NCBI GenBank assembly: GCA_963839285.1
Contig: CAWIUN010000005.1
Location: 62,001 to 126,000, forward strand
Length of the DNA: 64,000 bases
Direction of reading: 5' to 3'
Origin: DASSSQ01 sp963839285
GTDB taxonomy: Bacteria > Actinomycetota > Thermoleophilia > Gaiellales > Gaiellaceae
The notes beneath the pieces are model-generated. The model made no database searches. It was given only the letters and a program-made list of their open reading frames with translations, and was not told the DNA's origin. Of this stretch, positions 9,696 through 18,416 are shown piece after piece (the stretch's first letter is position 1; every line of letters starts with the position of its first letter). Position numbers and translations under genes: made by a program.

Positions 9696-11033
9696 GTGAG
9701 CCTCGACCTGAACACCACGACCGAGACGATCGGTCAGCGGCTGCGGCGCCTCCGCACCGAGCGGAGCCTCTCGCAGCGCGAGCTCTCCGCGCCGGGCGTC
9801 TCGTACGCCTACATCTCCCGGATCGAGGCCGGCGCCCGCCGCCCGTCGGTGAAGGCGCTGCGGGTGCTCGCCCGCAAGCTCGGCGTCAGCGCGGAGTACC
9901 TCGAGACCGGCTCCGAGATCCACGACTTCGAGCAGCGCGAGCTGCGCCTGTCCGAGGCCGAGCTGAAGCTGCGGCTCGGCACCGACGTGCAGAGCGGCGA
10001 GGCCCAGCTCGAGGAGGTGCTCGCGGAGTCGCTCGCGGCCGGCGACCTCCCCGCCGCCACGCGGGCCCGGGTCGGGCTCGCGTTCGGCGCCTTCGGGCGC
10101 GGCGACCACGTCCGCACCGCCGAGCTGCTCGAGCTGGCCGTCGACGGCGGGCTGCTCTCGCCCGCCTCCCGCCCGGACGTCTTCGCGACCCTCGGCCGCG
10201 CCTGGGCGGCGGCCGGGCAGGCCGAGCAGGCGGTCGCGCTCTTCGAGCGCTGCCGCGAGCAGCTCCAGGCCGAGGCGCCGGAGGACGACGCCGCCGCCGT
10301 GCGCTTCGCCAGCTACCTGAGCCAGGCGCTGACGGACGTCGGCGACTTCGGCCGCGCCCAGGAGGTGCTGCGCGACGCGGTGCAGCAGAGCGACCGGCTC
10401 GCCGACCCCTACTCGCGCATCCGGCTCTACTGGTCGCTCGGCCGGCTGGCCTCGAACGAGGGCCGCGCCCAGGTCGCGCTCAACTACTTCCGCCGCGCCG
10501 TCGCGCTGCTCGAGGCGACCGAGGACACGCTCCACCTCGCGCGCGCCCATCTCTCCTGCGCCTGGACGCTGATCGCGAACGGCGACGCCGACGACGTCGG
10601 CGACCACCTCGACAGCGCCGAGCGGCTCTTCGGCGCCCGGCCCGAGTCGCTCGACCTCGTCATGCTCCGCCGCCTGCAGGGCTCGCTCGCGCTGCTCCGG
10701 GGCGACACGGAGACCGCGATCTCACGGGCGCGGGACGCGCTGCGGCTCGCGAACGACTCGCTCCCCGACGAGCGCGGATACGCCTGGTTCGTGATCGCGG
10801 AGGCGCGTGCGGCCGAGGGCTCGGTCGCCGACGCCGAGCGCGCGTTCGAGGAGGCCGCGGCGCTGATCGAGCAGCACGGCACGCCGCGCGCCCGCGCCGC
10901 CTGCTACCGGGCCTGGGGCCGGCTGCTCCGGGAGGTGGGCCGCGAGGCGGACGCGCTCGACGTGCTCGAGCGGGCGGCCGACTTCGCCGCGGACGTGCGC
11001 GTCCAGGGCGCGCCCGCCCCCGGCGACCGCTGA
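9696..11033 (+). CDS. XRE-family HTH regulator with TPR array (RRNPP-like)
   Basis: A 445-residue cytoplasmic regulator. The N-terminal HTH (residues about 11-65) reads IGQRLRRLRTERSLSQRELS then VSYAYISRIEAGARRPSV, a typical XRE fold. The rest is an all-helical tetratricopeptide array (repeats such as VFATLGRAWAAAGQAEQAVALF, RIRLYWSLGRLASNEGRAQVAL, RGYAWFVIAEARAAEGSVADAE). In RRNPP proteins (Rap, NprR, PlcR, Rgg) this array binds a short re-imported peptide. The adjacent divergent 30-codon peptide gene makes that role attractive here. The start is taken as GTG 9696 because the HTH begins soon after and upstream codons overlap the promoter region. No frame break is seen. Confidence 0.82.
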   Translation: MSLDLNTTTETIGQRLRRLRTERSLSQRELSAPGVSYAYISRIEAGARRPSVKALRVLARKLGVSAEYLETGSEIHDFEQRELRLSEAELKLRLGTDVQSGEAQLEEVLAESLAAGDLPAATRARVGLAFGAFGRGDHVRTAELLELAVDGGLLSPASRPDVFATLGRAWAAAGQAEQAVALFERCREQLQAEAPEDDAAAVRFASYLSQALTDVGDFGRAQEVLRDAVQQSDRLADPYSRIRLYWSLGRLASNEGRAQVALNYFRRAVALLEATEDTLHLARAHLSCAWTLIANGDADDVGDHLDSAERLFGARPESLDLVMLRRLQGSLALLRGDTETAISRARDALRLANDSLPDERGYAWFVIAEARAAEGSVADAERAFEEAAALIEQHGTPRARAACYRAWGRLLREVGREADALDVLERAADFAADVRVQGAPAPGDR

Positions 11034-11054
11034 GCCTCCGACTACGCTTCGGCG

Positions 11055-11900
11055 GTGATCGAGGCTCGGATCCGGCCGCGCGGGGCCTACTCGCTGCGGC
11101 TGACGACGCTCTTCGCCTCCGACGCGACCCGGCGGCTCGCCGACGGGGTCCTGACCGCGGCGCTGCCGGAGGGTCGCGCTGCCGCCTGGCAGGCGCCCGA
11201 CGGCTGCGTGCACGTGCGCGCGAGCTCCGACCAGGCGCTCGAGCGGATGCGCTTCTGTCTCGCCGTCGACGACGACGACGCCGAGTTCGTGCGCCGCTTC
11301 GCCTCCGACCCGCTGCTCGGCGAGTCGGTCAGGCGGCTCCGCGGCCTGCGACAGCTGCGGACGGCGACCGTCGCGCAGGCGCTCCTGCGGGCGGTGGCGG
11401 GCCAGCTGATCCTCGCGAGCGAGGCGCGGGCGATCGAGCGGCGGGTCGTCCGGGCGGCGACCCGGCGGGAGGGCGCGCTGAGCGTGCCGCCGACCTGCGC
11501 CGAGCTCGGCGCCTTCGCGCCGGCGCAGCTCCAGCGCCTCGGGCTCGGCGCCCGCAAGGCGGCGACGCTCGTCCGCCTCTGCCGCTCGCTCGACCTGGAA
11601 CGGCTCCGCGACGTGCCGACCGACGCGGTCGCGGCGCGGCTCGAGCGGGAGCGCGGCCTCGGCCCCTGGTCGGTCGGCGTCGTCGCGCTCGAGGGCCTCG
11701 GCCGCCACGAGCGCGGGCTCGCGCGCGACCTCGGCCTCGTCAAGCTGCTCGCGGAGCTGCGCGGGCGCCGCGTCGAGGCGGAGGAGACGGACGAGCTGCT
11801 CGAGCCCTACGGCGAGTGGGCCGGGCTCGCGAGCGTCTACCTGCTCAAGGGCTACGCGCGCGGGCTCGTGCCGGTCCCGCGGCGGACGAGAGCCGCCTAG
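11055..11900 (+). CDS. DNA-3-methyladenine glycosylase II-like (HhH-GPD family)
   Basis: A 281-residue AlkA-like base-excision repair protein. The helix-hairpin-helix/GPD core runs from about residue 110 (VAQALLRAVAGQLILASEARAIERRV), through LQRLGLGARKAATLVRLCRSL, to LERERGLGPWSVGVVALEGLGR. In the family an Asp follows about 20 residues after the hairpin; here ARDLGLVKLL occupies that position, so the catalytic Asp is probably the one in that segment. It removes alkylated bases. The GTG start lies 21 bases after the regulator gene and the stop 9 bases before proC. Confidence 0.8.
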   Translation: MIEARIRPRGAYSLRLTTLFASDATRRLADGVLTAALPEGRAAAWQAPDGCVHVRASSDQALERMRFCLAVDDDDAEFVRRFASDPLLGESVRRLRGLRQLRTATVAQALLRAVAGQLILASEARAIERRVVRAATRREGALSVPPTCAELGAFAPAQLQRLGLGARKAATLVRLCRSLDLERLRDVPTDAVAARLERERGLGPWSVGVVALEGLGRHERGLARDLGLVKLLAELRGRRVEAEETDELLEPYGEWAGLASVYLLKGYARGLVPVPRRTRAA

Positions 11901-11909
11901 ACTGGGCCG

Positions 11910-12714
11910 ATGGCGCGGATCGCGATCCTCGGCGCCGGCACGCTCGGCGAGGCGCTGCTGGCGGGGCTGCTCCGCTCCGGGCTGGACCGACATCGTCGTC
12001 ACCGGCCGCCGGCAGGAGCGGCTCGACGAGCTGCACGAGCGGCACGGCGTCGAGGCGACCCTCGACAACGTGGCCGCCGCGACCGGCGCCGACGTCGTCG
12101 TCCTCGCCGCCAAGCCGCAGGACCTCGAGGCGCTCCTGCGCGAGATCGGGCCGCACCTGACCGCGAGGCAGACCGTGCTCTCGGTCGCGGCGGCGATCCC
12201 GACCGCGGCGATCGAGCGCCACCTCGAGCCGGGCGTGCCCGTCGTCAGGGCGATGCCGAACGCGCCCGCGACCGTCCACGAGGGCGTCGCCGGCATCTGC
12301 GCCGGCGCGCACGCGACCGAGGAGAGCCTCGCGGCCGCCGAGGACGTGCTCACGCACGTCGGCTCGGTCGTCCGCGTCCGGGAGGAGTACATGGACGCGG
12401 TCACGGCCGTCTCCGGCTCCGGCCCCGCCTACTTCGCGCTGCTCGCCGAGGCGATGATCGAGGCGGGGATCCTGCTCGGGCTCTCCCGCGAGGTCTCGAC
12501 GCAGCTCGTCGTCCAGACGATGCTCGGCACCGCGCACCTGCTGCGCGACGAGGGCATGCACCCGGTCGAGCTGCGCGAGGCGGTCACCTCGCCGGGCGGG
12601 ACGACGATCCAGGCGATCCGCGAGCTCGAGATCGCCGGCGTCCGCGCCGCGTTCCTGAACGCGATCCACGCGGCGATGGAGCGCTCGCGCGAGCTCGCCG
12701 CCGAAGGACCGTGA
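11910..12714 (+). CDS. proC: Pyrroline-5-carboxylate reductase (one frame break)
   Basis: Last step of proline synthesis: NAD(P)H-dependent reduction of pyrroline-5-carboxylate. The N-terminal dinucleotide site is MARIAILGAGTLGEALLAGLL, the middle has VLAAKPQDLE and VRAMPNAPATV, and the signature helix region is AVSGSGPAYFALLAEAMIEAG. With 267 residues it is the family length. One extra G in GGG at about 11981-11984 shifts the frame after LLRSG; deleting it restores WTDIVVTGRRQERL. As an essential biosynthetic enzyme with no other defect it argues for a sequence error. Its TGA overlaps the GTG of the next gene. Confidence 0.92.
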
Positions 12715-13376
12715 TCGTCCGGGTCGAGGCCGACGCCGAGGCCGCCTCGCGCGCGGCCGCGGCCCGGCTGACGGCGGTCGCCGAGGCGGGCGGCTCGGTC
12801 TTCCTCTCCGGCGGCTCGACGCCGCGGCGCGCCTACGAGCTGGCGGCCGCAGGCGACTGGAGCCGCGCGGAGGTCTGGTTCGCCGACGAGCGCTGCGTGC
12901 CGCCGGACGACGAGCGCTCGAACCACCGGCTCGTGCGCGAGTCGCTGCTCGACCGGCTGGCCGCGCAGCCGCGCGTGCACCGGGTCCGCGGCGAGCTCCC
13001 GTGCGGCGAGGCGGCGGCGCTCTACGACGCCGAGCTCGCCGGAGCCTCGTTCGACCTCGTGCTGCTCGGCCTCGGCGAGGACGGCCACACCGCCTCGCTG
13101 TTCCCGGGCTCGCCGGCGCTGGCCGAGCGAGAGCGGCTCGCCGTCGCGGCGCCGCCCGGGCTCGAGCCCCTGGTCGAGCGCGTCACCCTGACGCTGCCCG
13201 CGATCGCGGCCGCCCGCAGCGTCGTCTTCCTCGTCACCGGCGCGGGCAAGGCCGAGGCGGCGCGCCGGGCGTTCGCCGACGAGGACCCGGCCGCCCCGGC
13301 GAGCCTCGCGCGGTCGGCCGCGGGCGAGACCGTCGCGATCCTCGACCGCGCCGCCGCTTCGCTGCTGGACAACTGA
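12711..13376 (+). CDS. pgl: 6-phosphogluconolactonase
   Basis: A 221-residue DevB/Pgl-type lactonase of the oxidative pentose phosphate pathway, hydrolysing 6-phosphogluconolactone. Family motifs are present in order: SGGSTPRRAYELA, WFADERCVPPDDERSNHRLVRESLLD, and LLGLGEDGHTASLFPGSPAL. The GTG start at 12711 overlaps the proC stop (GTGA), and the valine-started reading begins right at the domain, so the start is secure. Linkage to proC is positional and not a known pathway link. Confidence 0.92.
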   Translation: MIVRVEADAEAASRAAAARLTAVAEAGGSVFLSGGSTPRRAYELAAAGDWSRAEVWFADERCVPPDDERSNHRLVRESLLDRLAAQPRVHRVRGELPCGEAAALYDAELAGASFDLVLLGLGEDGHTASLFPGSPALAERERLAVAAPPGLEPLVERVTLTLPAIAAARSVVFLVTGAGKAEAARRAFADEDPAAPASLARSAAGETVAILDRAAASLLDN

Positions 13377-13402
13377 ACCGGGCTCGGTGAAACTGGCTCG
13401 CG

Positions 13403-13951
13403 ATGGCAGGCACGCGCCGGACTGCAGCCGGCAGCTTCACGATCGAGCGTCCCGAGCAGCTGAAGGCGCTCGGGCACCCGCTCCGCCTGAAGGTGCTGCA
13501 GGCGCTCGGGGACGCCGACCGGCCGCTGACGAACCGCGACCTCGCCGATCGGATCGGCGTCGACCCCGGCCACCTGCACTTCCACGTCAAGATGCTCTAC
13601 TCGGCCGGCCTGATCGAGCTCGCCGAGGGCGGCCGCGGCCGCGAGAAGCCCTACCGGCCGGTGGCCGCGCACCTGCGCGTCGCGCCGGAGTTCCGCGCCG
13701 CCGGCCTCGCGGCCGAGCTGCAGGCGGCGATGCTGGAGGAGGTCGAGCGCGGCTGGAAGACGTACGGCTCCACGGGCGAGTTCCGCGCCGCGCAGCTGAA
13801 CGTCCGCCTCTCGGGCGAGGTCGTCCGCGAGCTGCTGCACGAGCTGGTCGAGAAGGCCGCCGGCCTCGAGGACGAGGACGAGGAGCTGATCACGGTCACC
13901 CTGATCGCGCACCCGAAGACGGGCGCGCCGCCGGACGGGGAACTGGGCTAG
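13403..13951 (+). CDS. ArsR-like winged-helix regulator
   Basis: A 182-residue protein with a winged-helix domain in the first 90 residues (RPEQLKALGHPLRLKVLQAL, LTNRDLADRIGVDPGHLHFHVKMLYSAGLIEL), the HTH_20/ArsR-type pattern. The C-terminal half is helical and acidic, ending in HPKTGAPPDGEL, and could be a ligand or dimerisation part. No metal-binding cysteines are seen, so metal sensing is unlikely. The 26-base gap from pgl could make it part of the same transcript. Target unknown. Confidence 0.75.
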   Translation: MAGTRRTAAGSFTIERPEQLKALGHPLRLKVLQALGDADRPLTNRDLADRIGVDPGHLHFHVKMLYSAGLIELAEGGRGREKPYRPVAAHLRVAPEFRAAGLAAELQAAMLEEVERGWKTYGSTGEFRAAQLNVRLSGEVVRELLHELVEKAAGLEDEDEELITVTLIAHPKTGAPPDGELG

Positions 13952-14641
13952 GCCTGGGCGGGCCGGCGGCAGCAGCGGCGAGTCGAGCTCGGCGGCGAGG
14001 TCGCGCTGTGCGGCCAGCTCCTGCAGCACGAGCACGGTGTCCGCGACGGGCACGTCCTCGAGGTAGGCCTCGCGGGTCTCGAACGAGTCGAGCACGTGCT
14101 CGACGGCGGTCACGTAGCCGAGGAGGTCGTCGCCGGCGGCGAGCATCCGGAGGGCGTCGGCGACGTCGGCGGGGAAGTCCGCGAACTCGAGCAGCAGCGT
14201 CGCGGTGTGGCGCGCCTCGGCGTCGCGGCCGAGGACGAGCAGCGCGAGCGAGGCGGCGTAGAGCCCGATCGGCGACTCCGCCTCGCCGGCGCCGAGCTCG
14301 AGCGCCCAGGTCGCGTCCGCCTCGGCGCCCGGCCGGTCGCCTGCGAGCAGGCGCGCCTTGATCGCGCCGATCGGGCGGCCCCAGCTGTCCGCCGGAGCGT
14401 GCTCGAAGCTCTCGCGCCAGCGGCGGGCGGCCCGGTCGAACCACTCGCGCGCCTCCTCCGTGTCGCCGAGCATCAGCGCGCAGAGGGCGACGGCGTTGGC
14501 GGCGTTCCCGAGCCGGGTCTGCTGCCGCTGGCGCGCGTCGGGGTCGTCGTCGCCCGGCAGCCGCCCCTCGCCGTCCGTGTAGCGTTCGCGTGCGCGCGTC
14601 CTGAGCTCCTCGAAGGTCCGGCGGTTCGGAGGCGTGTTCAT
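13948..14641 (-). CDS. Hypothetical helical protein, TPR-like
   Basis: About 230 residues, helical, with a stretch resembling a tetratricopeptide hairpin (QTRLGNAANAVALCALMLGDTEEAREWFDRAARRWRESF) and a second (IGLYAASLALLVLGRDAEARHTATLLLEF). No catalytic motif is recognised. The frame must be corrected by one extra G in GGG near 13957-13959; then the gene ends LPPARQA with a stop at 13948-13950 that overlaps the end of the convergent ArsR-like gene. Function unknown; a scaffold or regulatory role is the most that can be said. Confidence 0.55.
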
Positions 14642-14667
14642 CCCGCGAGTATGGCAATGGTGAGCTG

Positions 14668-15239
14668 ATGCCGATTCATTTCCACGGCCTGGTGCTGGAG
14701 ACCGCGCCCGGCTCCGTCTTCACGCCGCGCCCGGCGACCGAGCTGCTCGTCGAGGCGGCGCTCGCCCGCAGCGGCCCGGGCGCCCGCGCGGATCGCCGAC
14801 GTCGGCACCGGGACCGGCGCGGTCGCGGTCGCGCTCGCGCTCGCGCTGCCGGAGGCCGAGGTGTGGGCCACCGACGCGCACGAGCCGGCCGTCGCGCTCG
14901 CCCGCGCGAACCTCGAGGCGCACGGGCTCGCCGCGCGGGTGCACCTGCTCGAGGGAGACCTGCTCGAAGGCGTCCCGACCGGCCTCGACCTCGTCGTCGC
15001 CAATCTCCCCTACCTGCCGCCGGAGGCCGCCGAGCGCTATCCGGACGAGCCGCGCGACGCCGTCGTCTCGGACGAGGGCGGGCTCGGCCACTACCGCCGC
15101 CTGCTCGCCGCCGCCGGCGACCACCTCGCCCCGGGCGGCGCCGTCCTGCTCCAGTTCCACGGCGCGGTGCTCGGGGCCGGAGCGCAGCGGGCTCCGCCGG
15201 CTGGCGACCCGGCTCGAGGCGCTCGCGCGCGCCGCCTGA
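14668..15239 (+). CDS. HemK/PrmC-family protein methyltransferase (two frame breaks)
   Basis: About 189 residues, shorter than true PrmC because the N-terminal helical domain is missing, as in the stand-alone HemK-like group. Motif I is IADVGTGTGAVAVALALALP, the acidic strand is WATDAHEPAVALARANLEAHGL, and the signature NLPYLPPEAAERYPDEPRDAV is the NPPY-type motif used for amide nitrogen methylation. Two single-base insertions (near 14790 in CGCGCGG and near 15178 in GGCCGGAG) have to be removed; then the gene ends at 15237-15239. The substrate (release factor glutamine or another) is not certain. Confidence 0.75.
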
Positions 15240-15281
15240 GACGCGGGGCGCTGCGCACAGTCTCCCGTGTAGATTCGTCGC

Positions 15282-16466
15282 ATGGGACGCGAGCTGCGCG
15301 AGGTCGTCTTCGTCGACGGGATCCGGACGCCCTTCGGACGCGCCGGCGAGAAGGGCGCGTACTGGCGGACGCGCGCCGACGACATGGGCGTCAAGGCCGT
15401 CCGCGAGCTGCTGCGCCGCAACCCCGGGCTCGATCCCGCGCGGATCGGCGACGTCGTCTTCGCGGCGACGGCGCAGGTCGGCGACCAGGGCCTGACGCTC
15501 GGCCGCGAGATCGCGCTCCTCGCCGGCATCCCCGAGACGGTGCCCGGCCTCGCGCTCGACCGCATGTGCGCCGGCGCCCTCACCTCCGTCACCACCGGCG
15601 CCGGCGAGATCGCGATGGGCGCCGCCGACGTCGTCCTCTGCGGCGGCGTCGAGCACATGGGCCACCACCCGATGGGCGCCGAGGTCGACTTCAACCCGCG
15701 CTTCGTCTCCGAGCGCCTGATCGACGAGTCCGCGGCCGTGATGGGCCAGACCGCCGAGAACCTGCACGACGTCTTCCCCGAGCTCTCGAAGGAGGACGCC
15801 GACGCGTTCGCGCTCCGCTCGCAGCAGCGCGCGACGGCCGCCTGGCAGAACGGCGTCATGGCCGAGACGGTCGTGCCGATGGCCGTCTTCACCGACACGG
15901 GCTGGGCCGTCGCCGACCGCGACGAGTTCCTGCGCCCGGAGACCTCGCTCGAGGGCCTGGCGGCGCTGCCGACGCCCTTCCGGCCCGGCGGCCGCGTCAC
16001 CGCCGGCAACTCGGCCGGCCTCACCGACGGCGCCACCGCCTGCCTGCTCGCCTCCGCGGAGGCCGCCGACGAGCTCGGCCTGCGCAAGCGGCTCCGGCTC
16101 GTCTCCTACGCGTTCGCCGGCGTCGAGCCGCACCTGATGGGGCTCGGGCCCGTCCCCGCGACCGAGCGCGCGCTCGCCCAGGCCGGTCTGACGCTCGACG
16201 AGATCGACCTCTTCGAGCTGAACGAGCCCTTCGCGGTGCAGGTGCTGACGTGGTGCCGCGGCACGGGCGTCGACCCGGGAGACGAGCGGCTCAACCCCTA
16301 CGGCGGCGCGATCGCCTGCGGCCACCCGCTCGCCGCGACCGGGATCCGGCTCGTCTCGCAGCTCGCGTACGGCCTGCGCGAGCGCGGCGGCCGCTACGGG
16401 CTGACCGCCCTCTGCATCGGCCTCGGCATGGGCGCCGCGGTCGTCTGGGAGAACCTCGATGCCTGA
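15282..16466 (+). CDS. fadA: Acetyl-CoA acyltransferase (thiolase)
   Basis: A 394-residue type II thiolase that cleaves 3-ketoacyl-CoA to acetyl-CoA and a shortened acyl-CoA. The nucleophilic cysteine is Cys96 in DRMCAGAL, the general base histidine is in CGHPLAATG, and the second cysteine is in ALCIGLGMG. NEPFAVQVL and the VTAGNSAGLTDGA segment are also family marks. Its 3' end overlaps the fused dehydrogenase gene by 8 bases (ATGCCTGA), as in a fadAB operon for fatty-acid beta-oxidation. Confidence 0.93.
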   Translation: MGRELREVVFVDGIRTPFGRAGEKGAYWRTRADDMGVKAVRELLRRNPGLDPARIGDVVFAATAQVGDQGLTLGREIALLAGIPETVPGLALDRMCAGALTSVTTGAGEIAMGAADVVLCGGVEHMGHHPMGAEVDFNPRFVSERLIDESAAVMGQTAENLHDVFPELSKEDADAFALRSQQRATAAWQNGVMAETVVPMAVFTDTGWAVADRDEFLRPETSLEGLAALPTPFRPGGRVTAGNSAGLTDGATACLLASAEAADELGLRKRLRLVSYAFAGVEPHLMGLGPVPATERALAQAGLTLDEIDLFELNEPFAVQVLTWCRGTGVDPGDERLNPYGGAIACGHPLAATGIRLVSQLAYGLRERGGRYGLTALCIGLGMGAAVVWENLDA

Positions 16467-18408
16467 GCAGACCGTCGTTCAAGCTCCGGCGCGCGGGCGG
16501 GATCGCGCTCCTGACCGTCGACAACGGCGAGGACCACACGAAGCCGACGACGCTGAACCTGGCCGCCTGGGACTCGCTCGCCGCCGCGCTCGACGAGCTC
16601 GAGTCCGGCGACTGGGAGGGGCTGCTCCTGACGGGGAAGCCGTTCGTCTTCTGCGCCGGCGCCGACATCGCCATGTTCGAGGCTGCGCGCGGCCCCGACG
16701 ACGCGCGCCTGATCACGCGCCGCGGCCACGAGGAGCTGGCCCGGCTGCGCGCGCTGCCGTTCCCGACCGTGGCGGCGGTCAACGGCGCCTGCCTCGGCGG
16801 CGGCGTCGAGCTGGCGCTCCACTGCGACGCGCGCACGATCGCCGCGAACGTCCGCCACTTCGCCTCGCCGGAGTGCTTCCTCGGGATCATCCCGGGCTGG
16901 GGCGGGACGCAGCTATCCCGCGGCTCGTCGGCGCCCGCACGGCGGTCAGGTTCGTGGTCGAGAACCCGATGGAGCGCAACCGGATGCTCGACGCGGAGAC
17001 CGCGCACGAGCTCGGCTTCGCCGACCGCCTGCTCGATCCGGTCGAGTTCGTCGACGAGTCGCTCGCCTACCTGCGCGAGCTCTGCCGCGACGGCTTCGAG
17101 CGCGAGGAGGCAGACCTCTCCGACGTCGGCGAGGTCTGCCGGAAGGCGCGCGCGAACCTCGACGCCGCGTTGCACGGCGCCGCGCCCGCCCCCTACCGCG
17201 CGCTCGAGCTGATCGAGGGCGCCGCGACCTGGTCGGTCGAGGAGGGCTACCGCCGGGAGGAGGAGGCCTCGGCCGAGCTCGGGACGACCCGGCAGGCCGA
17301 GGCGTCGATCTACGCCTTCGGGCTGACCCAGTTCCGCGCCCGGCGGCCGCTGCCGCTCGACGCGAAGCCGCTGCCGCTGCGCAAGGTCGGGATCGTCGGC
17401 GCCGGGCTGATGGCGACCCAGATCGCGACGCTCGTCCTCAGGCGGCTCGAGGTGCCCGTCGTCATGCGCGACGTCTCCGAGGAGATCGTCGAGCGCGCCG
17501 TCGCCGAGGTCGGCGCCGCCCAGAAGGGCCCGCGCGCCGGCTTCCTCGCCTCGATCGTCCACGGCACGACCGGCTGGGACGGGTTCGCCGACTGCGACCT
17601 CGTGCTCGAGGCGGTCTACGAGGAGCTGTCGGTCAAGCACGAGGTGCTGCGCGCGCTCGAGCCGGTCGTACGGGACGACTGCGTGCTCGCGACCAACACC
17701 TCCTCCCTCTCGCTGACGGAGCTGGCGTCGGTGCTGGAGCGCCCGGAGCGCTTCGTCGGCATCCACTTCTTCAACCCGGTCGCGGTGATGCCGCTCGTCG
17801 AGCTGATCCGCGCCGACCGAACCGGGGACGAGGCGCTCGCGACCGCGGCCGCGCTCGTGCGGAAGCTGCGCAAGACGGCGGTGCTCGTCGGCGACGCGCC
17901 CGGCTTCGTCGTCAACCGGATGTTCGCGCGGATGAGCTCGGTCCTGAACGAGGCGCTCGACCACGGCACCCCGACCGACGTCGTCGACGAGTCGGTGCTG
18001 CGCCTGGGGATGCCGATGGCGCCGTCGGTGCTCGTGCAGATGGTCGGCCCGAAGATCGCCAACCACGTCCTCCACACCCTGCACGCCGCCTACCCCGACC
18101 GCTTCCGGCTCTCGGCGACGCTGGACGCGCTGGCCGAGGGCGCCGAGGAGCCCGTCGTCGTCGAGGAGCGCCCCGAGACCGCCGAGGAGCTGCAGGAGCG
18201 CCTGCTCGACGCGCTCGCCGACGAGGCCGCGCGGATCCTCGACGAGGGCGTCGTCGCCGAGGCGGCCGACATCGACACCTGCATGATCCTGGGCGCCGGC
18301 TGGCCCTTCTGGCTCGGCGGGATCACGAAGTTCCTCGACCAGACCGGCGTCTCGGAGCGCGTCACGGGCGGCTCGCTCGGCCCGGCGCCCGCCCAGGTGG
18401 TCGGCTAG
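16459..18408 (+). CDS. fadB: Enoyl-CoA hydratase / 3-hydroxyacyl-CoA dehydrogenase fusion
   Basis: A 649-residue FadB/FadJ-like enzyme. Residues about 10-190 are a crotonase domain with the oxyanion motifs FCAGADIAMF and GACLGGGVELALHCD and the acidic residue region ASPECFLGIIPGWGGTQ. Residues about 310-490 are the NAD-binding dehydrogenase with VGIVGAGLMATQIA, LVLEAVYEEL, IHFFNPVAVMPLVELI (catalytic His) and GFVVNR. The C-terminal part holds two 3HCDH repeats. The nucleotide motif has ATQIA where GAGIA or similar is usual. An extra base near 16480 and a missing base near 16913 compensate each other. It forms an operon with the thiolase. Confidence 0.88.
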   Translation: MPEQTVVQAPARGRDRAPDRRQRRGPHEADDAEPGRLGLARRRARRARVRRLGGAAPDGEAVRLLRRRRHRHVRGCARPRRRAPDHAPRPRGAGPAARAAVPDRGGGQRRLPRRRRRAGAPLRRAHDRRERPPLRLAGVLPRDHPGLGRDAAIPRLVGARTAVRFVVENPMERNRMLDAETAHELGFADRLLDPVEFVDESLAYLRELCRDGFEREEADLSDVGEVCRKARANLDAALHGAAPAPYRALELIEGAATWSVEEGYRREEEASAELGTTRQAEASIYAFGLTQFRARRPLPLDAKPLPLRKVGIVGAGLMATQIATLVLRRLEVPVVMRDVSEEIVERAVAEVGAAQKGPRAGFLASIVHGTTGWDGFADCDLVLEAVYEELSVKHEVLRALEPVVRDDCVLATNTSSLSLTELASVLERPERFVGIHFFNPVAVMPLVELIRADRTGDEALATAAALVRKLRKTAVLVGDAPGFVVNRMFARMSSVLNEALDHGTPTDVVDESVLRLGMPMAPSVLVQMVGPKIANHVLHTLHAAYPDRFRLSATLDALAEGAEEPVVVEERPETAEELQERLLDALADEAARILDEGVVAEAADIDTCMILGAGWPFWLGGITKFLDQTGVSERVTGGSLGPAPAQVVG

Positions 18409-18416
18409 CCGCACCC

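Noticed and set aside
16459..16490. Programmed frameshift at the start of the fused dehydrogenase gene
   Set aside because: No slippery sequence is present, and the same kind of single-base change occurs in many unrelated genes here.
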